From T3SED10-260 sp035363255 (lineage in GTDB: Bacteria; Caldisericota; Caldisericia; UBA6126): DNA of 58,933 nucleotides. The stretch lies in assembly GCA_035363255.1 (NCBI GenBank), contig DAOSES010000015.1:1-58933 (forward strand), read 5' to 3'. The position numbers and the translations under genes are program-made. How positions within the stretch are numbered: position 1 is the stretch's first letter; every line of letters begins with the position of its first letter. The notes below the pieces were generated by a model. That model was not told the DNA's origin. It saw only the letters and a list, made by a program, of their open reading frames with translations, and searched no databases. Positions 1 to 7,869 of this stretch are shown here, piece by piece.

Positions 1-74
1 GGATGTCTGGCTCAACTTAATCGGAACGATGGCTCAAAGTGAGACGGATTATCCAGTTATTGAAAGGAGCATAC

Positions 75-1031
75 ATGCAAGTAATTATTATCATGGCCAT
101 CATTGGTATCATCATACTAATTGGATCGAGCATCAACGCTGACTTCAGCAAAAAAATCATGGGAAAATTTATCAAACCAATTTTCATTATCATCATTTTG
201 CTTGTGCTCGTTTTTTCAATGTTTTCACAAGTTCCTGCTGGACATATTGGTTTGTTGTATCAATTTGGTGCCATCCGTGGGGAACGTACAGATGGGCTTC
301 AGTTTAAAGCACCCTGGCAAACCGTAGTGGCTGTTAATATACAAACCCAACGAAAAACATACAAAGAGATCTATTGTTTTAGCAAAGAAACCCAAGAAGT
401 TCTTATCAATGGCACGGTCAACTTTTATATTGATAGTAAAAATATTCAAAAACTCTATCGAAACGTTGGTAAAGAGTATGTAGAGAAACTTATTGATCCT
501 CGTGTTCAACAAGCTATTAAAAATCAGACAGTGCAATTTTCAGCCATTGATATCGCACCAAATCGTGAAGCTATACGTAAGTCAGTCAAAGAATCACTAG
601 TGTCAGATCCTGAATTGAGTTTGAATTCCATTATCATAACCGATTTTTTACTTGAAAACATCGATTTTAACACCGATTTTAAAGCTGCGATCGAAGCAAA
701 ACAAGTTGCAACGCAAGAAGCCTTGAAAGCTGCAGAACAAATTAAAATTGAAAAAGCCAAAGCAGACCAAGCAATCGAAACCGCCAGAGGCTTTGCAGAA
801 TCAGAATTTACAAAAAAGAAAGCTGAAGGCGATTGGATTTTGTATATTGGACAAAAACAAGCAGAAGCCAACCAACTTCTCAATAAAACATTGACACCCG
901 AACTCGTTCAACTCAAGATGATTGAAAAACTAAGCGATAAGCTTCAAATAATGATTGTTCCATCTGGATCTATCAACTTTTTTGATCCAAAAGGAATGCT
1001 TAAACAGCTTACTGAAGCAACACCCCAATAA
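75..1031 (+). CDS. SPFH/prohibitin-family membrane protein
   Basis: A 318-residue protein of the SPFH (band 7, stomatin/prohibitin) family. Two hydrophobic stretches lie at about residues 1-18 and 35-55, followed by the typical VPAGHIGLLYQFGAI entry into the SPFH domain. A long Ala/Glu/Lys-rich helix (about 205-265) should form a coiled coil. Such proteins assemble into large membrane rings that organise membrane domains or modulate proteases. The start at 75 is chosen over an upstream in-frame start because GAAAGGAG sits just before it. The family is clear. HflC-like or stomatin-like roles cannot be separated, and no protease partner or NfeD gene is adjacent. Confidence 0.85.
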   Translation: MQVIIIMAIIGIIILIGSSINADFSKKIMGKFIKPIFIIIILLVLVFSMFSQVPAGHIGLLYQFGAIRGERTDGLQFKAPWQTVVAVNIQTQRKTYKEIYCFSKETQEVLINGTVNFYIDSKNIQKLYRNVGKEYVEKLIDPRVQQAIKNQTVQFSAIDIAPNREAIRKSVKESLVSDPELSLNSIIITDFLLENIDFNTDFKAAIEAKQVATQEALKAAEQIKIEKAKADQAIETARGFAESEFTKKKAEGDWILYIGQKQAEANQLLNKTLTPELVQLKMIEKLSDKLQIMIVPSGSINFFDPKGMLKQLTEATPQ

Positions 1032-1104
1032 AAGGCAAATCGTAAATGTAGCATTGCATGTGTGTTTGAGTTGACTTTATCAACTCGGAGGGAGCAAAAA
1101 TGAT

Positions 1105-1431
1105 ATGAGTACTGAGATTGATTTATATTCCCTCGTTGAGTCACTAACTCTTGGAATAGTATGCCAAGATCAGGATTACAAAATCATTTACTGCAATAAA
1201 GCCGCAGAACACATTTTAGGCATTAATAAAGACCAAATTTATGGTTTAACTTCTTTCGATGTGCGTTGGAAAGCAATTCACGAAGATGGAACTGACTTTC
1301 CTGCAGAAACCCATCCCATTGTAGAAGCTTTAAGAAAAGGTATTTTTGTAAAAAATGTTACCATGGGGGTGTTTATTGAAAAAATCAACGATTATCGATG
1401 GATAAAAGTAAGTGGAATTCCTGTTTTTTAA
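1105..1431 (+). CDS. PAS sensor, N-terminal piece of a frameshifted histidine kinase
   Basis: This 108-residue frame encodes a PAS domain (IIYCNKAAEHILGINKDQ core) that stops just before its final strand. The missing end, KDQKKPPIQAIAVFEDITDK, continues in the next frame. Removing one T from the six-T run at 1424-1429 joins both frames into a 503-residue PAS-PAS-HisKA-HATPase kinase. GGAGGGAG at 1087-1094 supports the start. A 7-bp hairpin (1068-1074 with 1080-1086) lies directly before this ribosome site. The piece is unlikely to work alone. The break may be a homopolymer sequencing error, a real mutation or a +1 frameshift site. Confidence 0.7.
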   Translation: MSTEIDLYSLVESLTLGIVCQDQDYKIIYCNKAAEHILGINKDQIYGLTSFDVRWKAIHEDGTDFPAETHPIVEALRKGIFVKNVTMGVFIEKINDYRWIKVSGIPVF

Positions 1432-2617
1432 AGATCAAAAAAAACCTCCTATTCAAGCTATAGCAGTTTTTGAAGATATTACTGACAAAATACGATTAGA
1501 AAATTCACTTCTTGATAGTGAAAAGATGATGAATAATCTCATTGATTTTGCTCCTTATGGTGCTCATCAATACTATCTAAATGAAGACCAAGAACTGATC
1601 TTTATGTATTTCAATAAATCTGCTAACAAAATTCTTGGAATAGATCAAAGTGTGCTTTTAGGAAAAACAATCGAATTTGCTTTTCCAGGCTTATCCACTA
1701 ACCTAATACAAATGTATAAAAATGTTGCATTAAGCGGAATCCCTGCGCATATTGAAGATGTTTACTATGAAGAAGGTAAGATCAAAGGAGTATTTGATGT
1801 ATATGCGTTGCAACCCTCATATGGAAACGTAGTTTCTTTTTTTCTTGACGTTTCTGAGCAAACTAAAGCTGCTGATGAATTAAAAAAACTCAATCAGGAG
1901 TTAGAGGAGCGAGTTAAGGAAAGGACACGAAAACTGGAGCTTGTTAATTCAGAGCTTGAAGCCTTTTGTTACTCTGTAGCGCATGATTTCAAAACTCCTT
2001 TGCGGACTATAAATGGGCAAGTTCACAAAATACAAGAAGATTTTAACCAAGAGATAAGTCAAGATTTAAATCTAATTCTTGAAACTATCAATGAATCAAG
2101 TCTCCAGCTCAACAAAATGCTTGATAGTGTTTTACTTTTAAAAAATATCTCACGAAAAAGCTTTCATATCAGCTCAGTAAACTTGAGTTCCCTTGCTTTA
2201 TCGATTATCGCTAACTTACAAGCTAGACCTGAAAGCAAGACTATTCATTTTAATTGCCAGGAAAACATGATCGTTCAAGGAGATTATGAGTTATTGGATA
2301 TTATGTTAAATCATCTCTTAAATAATGCGTGGAAATACTCTTTGTTGAAAGATGATGTTAGAATCTCATTTAAGAGCACAATTGTTGACAACCTTCCCTG
2401 CTTTTGCATAAAAGACCAGGGAATTGGATTTAACATGCAGTATTACAAGAAACTATTTCAACCTTTCCATCGTCTCCATTCAAGTTCTCAAGCTGAAGGA
2501 TTGGGAATAGGCTTATTAATTGCTCAGAGAATTGTTCAAAAACACAAAGGAGAAATATGGCTTGAAAGCCGAGAGAATGAAGGTACAAGTCTATTTTTTA
2601 CTATTAATACAGTATAA
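1412..2617 (+). CDS. PAS histidine kinase, C-terminal piece
   Basis: A 401-residue frame that begins with the last strand of the PAS domain started upstream. A second PAS-like domain (about 35-150) and a short coiled coil (ELEERVKERTRKLELVNSEL) follow. The HisKA domain has the phospho-acceptor in SVAHDFKTPLR, and the C-terminal HATPase has NHLLNNAWKYS (N box), KDQGIGF (G1) and GLGIGLLIAQ (G2). HisKA belongs to the phytochrome-like subgroup. No response regulator is adjacent and there is no membrane segment, so the sensor is probably cytoplasmic. The first ATG at 1412 has no ribosome site, consistent with this being the tail of a frameshifted gene. Its last 27 bases overlap the convergent PQQ-propeller gene. 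Confidence 0.8.
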   Translation: MEFLFFKDQKKPPIQAIAVFEDITDKIRLENSLLDSEKMMNNLIDFAPYGAHQYYLNEDQELIFMYFNKSANKILGIDQSVLLGKTIEFAFPGLSTNLIQMYKNVALSGIPAHIEDVYYEEGKIKGVFDVYALQPSYGNVVSFFLDVSEQTKAADELKKLNQELEERVKERTRKLELVNSELEAFCYSVAHDFKTPLRTINGQVHKIQEDFNQEISQDLNLILETINESSLQLNKMLDSVLLLKNISRKSFHISSVNLSSLALSIIANLQARPESKTIHFNCQENMIVQGDYELLDIMLNHLLNNAWKYSLLKDDVRISFKSTIVDNLPCFCIKDQGIGFNMQYYKKLFQPFHRLHSSSQAEGLGIGLLIAQRIVQKHKGEIWLESRENEGTSLFFTINTV

Positions 2618-3742
2618 AACCCCATTTGCACAGGCAATAAATAGCTTATGGTCGTGTATTACTGAAGATGCAGCTATCAAATCAGGAAATTTATATTTCC
2701 AGAGCTCTTTCCCATTTGTTGCGTTGATGGCATAAAACCATCCATCTGCTGATCCAAGATATAATGTTTTTCCATCAAATGCTGGAGAAGAAATGATGAA
2801 GTCTGACAAGATGGTCTTCCAACGCACTTCTCCACTCAATGCTTCAAATGCATAAAAGCTTCGGTCAAAGCTTCCAACATAAATCATGTCGTTGAAGGCA
2901 ACAGGTGAGTTGTAAATCCAATCTGAGCTTTGGTGTTTCCATTTCCGGTAGCCAGTATTTGCATCAATAGAGTAAATATATCCATCGTCCGACCCCACAT
3001 AAACATAATCATTCATGATGGCCGGAGAAGAAGAAACTTTTCCCGAAGTTTTAAATTGCCAGCGTTCTTTTCCCGTTTTCCATTCAATTGCATAAACATT
3101 TTCATCAGCATTTCCTATGTAAAGCAAATCTTTGGAAACGGACGGAGAGGAATGAAAAATATCTTGTCCTTTAAATTTCCATACTTCTGATCCACTTTTT
3201 CTATCAAAAGAGTAAAGATATGTATCAGCACTCCCAACAAATACAAAGTCATCATAAACTAATGGAGAAGAATTGATGACATCGCCAGTGAAACCCTTCC
3301 AGACTACGGATCCGGTAAAAGCATCAAGGGCATATAAGTTGCCATCATCCGAGCCTATATACAACAAGCCCTCGTAAACAGATGGTGATGAGTATATACT
3401 TGTACCAATAAGTGTTTTCCATACTAAAGATCCATCTTTTGCATCAATGGCATAAACATATCCATCGTAACAACCAAAATATACAGTATTATTGGCAATA
3501 GCTGGAGATGATTCGATGCTACTATTTGTTTTAAATGTCCACTCAGGAGTGCTGTATTTACGTGGACCATCTGTTGGATAATAAGCAGTTTTTTGGTAAT
3601 CAGCTCTGAACATTGCTTTGTTTGGAGTCGAGTTAATATCCTGTTCTTGGGTCTTTTGTGAATCAGTACAAGAAAAAAGAGTAAGATTGATACAGATCAG
3701 AATAAGACCAATAAGATACAAACTTAGAATACGCTTCATCAT
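2591..3742 (-). CDS. PQQ-repeat beta-propeller lipoprotein
   Basis: A 383-residue exported protein. The N-terminus is a lipoprotein signal with lipobox LFSC (Cys about residue 25). The rest is about eight blades of roughly 41 residues with the pattern YIGSDDGxLYALDAxTG-xxxWK, closing with a half blade, as in BamB/YxaL-type eight-bladed propellers. No PQQ-dependent catalytic residues are evident, so a scaffolding or binding role at the membrane surface is likelier than dehydrogenase activity. The second of two adjacent ATGs (3739) has the better AAGGAG spacing. The gene overlaps the convergent kinase by 27 bases. Confidence 0.85.
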   Translation of the reverse strand: MMKRILSLYLIGLILICINLTLFSCTDSQKTQEQDINSTPNKAMFRADYQKTAYYPTDGPRKYSTPEWTFKTNSSIESSPAIANNTVYFGCYDGYVYAIDAKDGSLVWKTLIGTSIYSSPSVYEGLLYIGSDDGNLYALDAFTGSVVWKGFTGDVINSSPLVYDDFVFVGSADTYLYSFDRKSGSEVWKFKGQDIFHSSPSVSKDLLYIGNADENVYAIEWKTGKERWQFKTSGKVSSSPAIMNDYVYVGSDDGYIYSIDANTGYRKWKHQSSDWIYNSPVAFNDMIYVGSFDRSFYAFEALSGEVRWKTILSDFIISSPAFDGKTLYLGSADGWFYAINATNGKELWKYKFPDLIAASSVIHDHKLFIACANGVLYCINSKK

Positions 3743-3772
3743 TACTCCTTGGGTCTATTTAAAAAACAATAC

Positions 3773-3862
3773 TGGCGGAGAAGGGGGGATTCGAACCCCC
3801 GAAACACGTACGTGTTTATCTGCTTTCGAGGCAGACGCTTTCAACCACTCAGCCACCTCTCC
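3773..3862 (-). tRNA. tRNA-Ser (CGA)
   Basis: On the minus strand, GGAGAGG at the 5' end pairs with CTTCTCC at the 3' end with one G-U pair. The anticodon loop CTCGAAA, closed by TCTGC/GCAGA, gives anticodon CGA. There is a long variable arm typical of class II tRNA-Ser (AACACG-TAC-GTGTTT), a T arm GGGGGTTCGAATCCCCC, discriminator G and an encoded CCA. The first 14 bases overlap the end of tadA. Confidence 0.95.
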
Positions 3863-4310
3863 TTAACTGAACAAAAAAATTCTTCATGATTTGTTCAATC
3901 TGGTTCTCTAATATACCATGAAAGATGAGAGTTTTAAGTGTTAAATTTTGATTAATTTTTTGGCTAGACCATGCACCATACTCAGCATTAGATATTCCAT
4001 AGTACACAGCTCGAATACGAGCTAAAATAATGGCTCCCAAACACATTAGACAGGGTTCTACGGTAACAAATAGATCACAAGAACTCAACCTCCAATTATG
4101 AATGTTTTTTGACGCAGCCTCGATTGCAATCATTTCTGCATGTGCTAAGGGATTTTGCTGTGAAAGAGTTTGATTGAAACCTTTTCCAATAACAACATGA
4201 TCTTTGACAATCACACATGCAATTGGCACTTCTTCCTTTTTTTGTGCCTCCCCGCATAATTGAATAGCTTCAGACATGTATTTTTCTGCATATGATATAT
4301 TTGCATTCAT
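3849..4310 (-). CDS. tadA: tRNA adenosine(34) deaminase TadA
   Basis: A 153-residue deaminase converting A34 to inosine in tRNA-Arg(ACG). The zinc motifs are intact: the HAE triad in PLAHAEMIAIEAA carries the catalytic Glu, and VEPCLMCLGA carries the two Cys ligands. The length matches the family. A target tRNA-Arg(ACG) lies at 12326-12399. The start overlaps the radC stop (ATGA), so it is translated as part of an rsgA-radC-tadA unit. The last four codons and the stop codon lie inside tRNA-Ser. Confidence 0.93.
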   Translation of the reverse strand: MNANISYAEKYMSEAIQLCGEAQKKEEVPIACVIVKDHVVIGKGFNQTLSQQNPLAHAEMIAIEAASKNIHNWRLSSCDLFVTVEPCLMCLGAIILARIRAVYYGISNAEYGAWSSQKINQNLTLKTLIFHGILENQIEQIMKNFFVQLRRGG

Positions 4311-5047
4311 GATTTCATTGGGGTAATTAGACCATTTTTAGCAAAGCTATAATAATCCGACTCATTAGCGCCAATAATGATATGATCAAGAACTGATACA
4401 TGAACGAGTTGACATGCTTTAACAATGGTGTGAGTGGTATGCATATCATCCTTTGATGGCGTGGTTTCACCGCTTGGATGGTTATGCACAAGAATTATTG
4501 CAGAAGCTGACAACTTGGTGGCATGCATTATCACTTCGCGGGGATCAACCATACAGGTATCAATCGTACCCATGGTCAAGTGAACTGTTTTGATCGGCTT
4601 GTTTTTTACATTAAGCAGAATTAGAGAAAATATCTCTTTTTTAATGTCACGATGATAAATTCCAATTTCATCTGCAACATAGTGAACAACTTCTTCTGGA
4701 CTTTGAAGTTTAGGTAGTGTATTTGCTCTTTCCTGAATGAGTCGTTTTCCGAGTTCCAAAGAAGCCTTAACTTGGATTGCTTTGGCATTTCCTATGCCTT
4801 CAATGGTGCATAATTCTTCTATGCTGGCTTGATCTAAACCACGTAAGGTTTTAAAGTGATTCATTAGCTTTTTTGCTACATCTTCAGCGCTTGTTCCGTA
4901 GGTACCCGTTCGTAGGATAATAGCCAAAAGTTTCGAAGGCGAAAGGTTTTCAGCTCCCATTTTTTGAAGCATCTCTCTGGGGCGTTCGTCCTCGATCCAG
5001 TACTTGATCGCAAGATGTTTTTCCGGTGTTATATCCTTTTTTTTCAT
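4307..5047 (-). CDS. radC: RadC-family JAB-domain protein
   Basis: A 246-residue RadC/YicR family protein. An N-terminal helix-hairpin-helix region (GIGNAKAIQVKASLELGKR) precedes a JAB1/MPN domain with the zinc motif LVHNHPSGETTPSKDD (HxH plus Asp). The historic DNA-repair role is doubtful and the biochemical function is unknown. The start at 5047 is preferred to the ATG at 5059 because GGGAG lies five bases before it. It begins two bases after the rsgA stop and overlaps tadA by four bases. Confidence 0.9.
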   Translation of the reverse strand: MKKKDITPEKHLAIKYWIEDERPREMLQKMGAENLSPSKLLAIILRTGTYGTSAEDVAKKLMNHFKTLRGLDQASIEELCTIEGIGNAKAIQVKASLELGKRLIQERANTLPKLQSPEEVVHYVADEIGIYHRDIKKEIFSLILLNVKNKPIKTVHLTMGTIDTCMVDPREVIMHATKLSASAIILVHNHPSGETTPSKDDMHTTHTIVKACQLVHVSVLDHIIIGANESDYYSFAKNGLITPMKS

Positions 5048-5049
5048 TG

Positions 5050-5739
5050 CTACTCCCATGTTGCAATTTTCTCATTTCTCAGTTTTTGATAGCTAGCAAA
5101 GCGCTTTGGATGAATTTGACCCAGTCGTAAAGCTTCTTTCACTGCACAGTTTGGCTCATTAGCGTGGGTGCAATTTGAAAACTTACAAAAAGGAATTTTC
5201 TCAATAATCTCCGGAAAAAAAGACTCAACGGAATCCAAGCGAATAAATCCTAATTCTTTTATTCCTGGAACATCAGCTATGAAAGTTTTTTCGTTTAACT
5301 CGTATAACTTTGATCCTGAGGTAGTATGTCGACCTGATTTTCCTATGATATTGAGTTGATTGATTTTTAAATCCAATCCAGTTAAGGCTTTTATTAAAGA
5401 GCTTTTTCCAACACCAGAGAGTCCGAGAAAAATGGTCTTTCGACCTTCGAGGATAGTTTTCAATGATTCCAATCCATCTGAAGTCTTTGCACTGACGTAA
5501 ACTACTGAAACTCCTAAGCTAGTATAGATTTGTTGTATTTCAGGATGCAAATCTTCTTCTTCGTCGCTCTTATTGATAATCAAGAAGGGTGTTACTTTGC
5601 CTGAAAGACATGCAATCAACATTCGATCAATCATTCCAATAGGAGTTATTGGGTAGTTTTTGGCAATAACTAAAAAAGCTTGATCCAAATTGCATGCAAT
5701 TACTTGGTTTTGCCTGGATTTGTGAGTAGACTGCCTCAT
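5050..5739 (-). CDS. rsgA: Ribosome small-subunit GTPase RsgA (N-terminus extends upstream)
   Basis: Circularly permuted GTPase that acts in late 30S maturation. The order is G4 (NKSD), G1 (GLSGVGKSS) and G3 (DVPGI), followed by the zinc site C-x5-C-x-H-x5-C (CKFSNCTHANEPNC). The first ATG (5739) gives 229 residues and cuts off the N-terminal OB fold. Reading upstream in the same frame to 5970 shows that fold: GQIVEISGFISLRDAQGSVY, then LALGDEVEFSLNDG, then ILPPRTILMRQS at the usual junction. That stretch has no ATG, GTG or TTG. The true start is therefore non-canonical (for example ATC at 5958, about eight bases after GAGGG), or a frameshift hides it. It follows the DhaL-DegV gene in the same frame. 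Confidence 0.85.
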   Translation of the reverse strand: MRQSTHKSRQNQVIACNLDQAFLVIAKNYPITPIGMIDRMLIACLSGKVTPFLIINKSDEEEDLHPEIQQIYTSLGVSVVYVSAKTSDGLESLKTILEGRKTIFLGLSGVGKSSLIKALTGLDLKINQLNIIGKSGRHTTSGSKLYELNEKTFIADVPGIKELGFIRLDSVESFFPEIIEKIPFCKFSNCTHANEPNCAVKEALRLGQIHPKRFASYQKLRNEKIATWE

Positions 5740-5970
5740 GAGGATAGTGCGGGGTGGAAGAATACGATGAATTACTGCTAAACCATCATTTAAAGAAAAT
5801 TCAACTTCATCGCCAAGAGCAAGGGAGTTTGATTTATCAGCATGAGCTGATGTGTGGCTTTTTTTTAACCAAGCCTTATAGACACTACCTTGTGCGTCTC
5901 GAAGCGATATGAATCCCGATATCTCAACTATCTGACCCCGAAAAAAAGAATTGCTGATAAATCTATCCCT

Positions 5971-7785
5971 CTAAGATGGATAGTCTGGCAAAAAGGCAAT
6001 AGATATGGTGCCAGGTCCGGAATGAGAGCCAATTGTAGGGGAAATAGAGGTAACATAAATGCTTTTTACGGGATACATTTTTTCAATTTGTTCTTTATAC
6101 CAAAGAGCAGTAGATTCGTTATTACAATGACCTATTGCAAAATGTACTGATTTTAGCCCTGATATTCGCTTTGAGATCTCGTGAAGCATTTTTTTTCTGA
6201 GGCCATTGCTTCCAAAAGCTTTGGAAAAAGGTTTTAAAGCTCCTGTAGGATCGGTATGCATTAAGGGTTTTAGATTGAGCAAAGTAGCAATTTTACCTTT
6301 TGAAGCTTTGAGTCTTCCGCCACGAATAAGATACTTTAAATCTTCAACTGTAAACAATTGTTGGATGTGGTTGCATGACCACTCAACTCTATCGCAAACT
6401 TCTTTAAAACTAAGTTGTTCCTCGATGGCTTTACCTGCTTGGGCTACAATTAAACCAAGACCTACACATATACTTTTGCTATCATAAGCAAGAATGTTTT
6501 CAGAGATACTAGCTGCTATTTTTTTGGCACTGTCGATTGAAGCACTTAATGGCCTTGCTATATGGATAGCTAAAGTGTTTTTAAAATTACGATTAGTCCA
6601 TTCATAGGTCTGTTTTAAGTCCATGTTGCTGAGTTGGGAGGTTTTTGCAACATCAGTTGAGTTTTGCATTCGGGTATAAAACTCATGATCGTCAATGGTA
6701 ATGCGATCAATCAGATTTTCTTTTCCAAAAGTAATACGAAATGGAATACGATGTATGTTGTATTTTTCTATCAAGTCGAGGGGTATGTCACAGGAGGTAT
6801 CAGTCACTAGTGCAATATTATGATTTACTTCTCCGTAGATATCTTTTTCCTGCTGACGAATATCTTCAATCTTCTCCTGATCTGTTTGACCATACTTTTG
6901 CAGAATTTGAAAAATTTTACCGGGCTGGTCTGAATGAGCATGGATTTTCATTTTTGTTTTTGAACCAACCACTACAACTGAGTCTGCAAAGGGTTTAAGT
7001 TCATCTTGAATAGTTTTACTGGACAAATGGTCGCCAACTAAAATGCACTCGGTGCAATAGCGATAGATTGAATCGGATTCTGGTGTATTGTTCGGTAAGG
7101 TTTTTTTATTTTCATCGGATATCTTTTTCCATAATTCACGGCGCATACGGCCATGTTCCATGTAGTCAACAATACCCTCAATCATATACACAAATCCTTG
7201 TGCACCTGCGTCAACTACATTTGCTTTACGAAGCACTTCCATCTGTTGAGTTGTACGAGCTAGACTAGCCTTAGCGGTTTCGAGTGATTGATACATTAGC
7301 GATGAAAAATCAGCTTCATTTTTACATCGTTCTGAAAGATCCTGTGCCCATTCTCGAATAACAGTCAGTATAGTACCTTCTTTAGGATTTGAAACTGCTT
7401 CTACTGCTCTTTTAGAAGCCAAGCTTGACGCTTCAGCCAAGTCTTTAGTATTAATTTTTCTGAATTTTTCAAAGCCTTCAGCTAGACCTTGGAAAAATTG
7501 AGCTAATATGGCGCCTGAATTTCCTCTGGCATTCATAAGGATGCTGTCGGCTATTAATTTGCTGGATTCTGAAATTGAGGAAGAATTGACGCTTTCAGGA
7601 TCCAATGCAATCGAACGTAGGGTTCCGCCCATGTTAGTACCCGTATCACTATCAGGAACAGGAAAGACATTAATATCATCGAGTTGTTTTTCTCTTTCAA
7701 TCAGCCATTTACTCGCTGCAACAATAGCACGATTAAACCTATTGCCATCTAAAAACTGAATACGATAATCATTTTTTTCTACCAT
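5971..7785 (-). CDS. DhaL (FakA-like) - DegV (FakB-like) fusion protein
   Basis: A 604-residue fusion. Residues 1 to about 210 are a DhaL/DAK2 ATP-binding domain with the Mg-binding NVFPVPDSDTGTNM and GNSGAI motifs. Residues about 240-316 match the FakA middle domain (KIHAHSDQPG). Residues about 323-604 are a complete DegV fatty-acid-binding domain (IALVTDTSCDIP, ARPLSAS, GHCNNES). In Staphylococcus, FakA phosphorylates fatty acids presented by separate FakB (DegV) proteins. Here kinase and carrier are one chain, so intramolecular acyl-phosphate formation from exogenous fatty acids is the likely role. AAAGGTGG precedes the ATG. The TAG stop lies directly before the rsgA coding sequence. Confidence 0.85.
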   Translation of the reverse strand: MVEKNDYRIQFLDGNRFNRAIVAASKWLIEREKQLDDINVFPVPDSDTGTNMGGTLRSIALDPESVNSSSISESSKLIADSILMNARGNSGAILAQFFQGLAEGFEKFRKINTKDLAEASSLASKRAVEAVSNPKEGTILTVIREWAQDLSERCKNEADFSSLMYQSLETAKASLARTTQQMEVLRKANVVDAGAQGFVYMIEGIVDYMEHGRMRRELWKKISDENKKTLPNNTPESDSIYRYCTECILVGDHLSSKTIQDELKPFADSVVVVGSKTKMKIHAHSDQPGKIFQILQKYGQTDQEKIEDIRQQEKDIYGEVNHNIALVTDTSCDIPLDLIEKYNIHRIPFRITFGKENLIDRITIDDHEFYTRMQNSTDVAKTSQLSNMDLKQTYEWTNRNFKNTLAIHIARPLSASIDSAKKIAASISENILAYDSKSICVGLGLIVAQAGKAIEEQLSFKEVCDRVEWSCNHIQQLFTVEDLKYLIRGGRLKASKGKIATLLNLKPLMHTDPTGALKPFSKAFGSNGLRKKMLHEISKRISGLKSVHFAIGHCNNESTALWYKEQIEKMYPVKSIYVTSISPTIGSHSGPGTISIAFLPDYPS

Positions 7786-7869
7786 TTAATCCACCTTTAG
7801 ATATGTCATCTTACCCACATCAATCATAAAACAGGAATAACGCTTTTTCAATGAGAGAAACGAGAGAAA

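Noticed and set aside
1..74. Possible end of an upstream gene before the SPFH gene
   Set aside because: One frame stops at 40-42 and another stays open into the SPFH gene. Too little sequence is present to support either as coding.
1068..1086. Hairpin after the SPFH gene as a terminator
   Set aside because: The 7-bp stem is followed directly by the ribosome site GGAGGG with no T-run. It may be regulatory instead.
2591..3742. About 120-base direct repeats suggesting a tandem repeat or CRISPR-like array
   Set aside because: They are the codons of propeller blades in a continuous protein. The repeats are too long and too diverged for CRISPR.
3618..3866. 82-residue plus-strand frame across the tRNA-Ser gene
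   Set aside because: It is antisense to tRNA-Ser, and its GGEGGIRTPETRTCLSAFEADAFNHSATSP-type tail is the well-known false translation of a tRNA-Ser complement.
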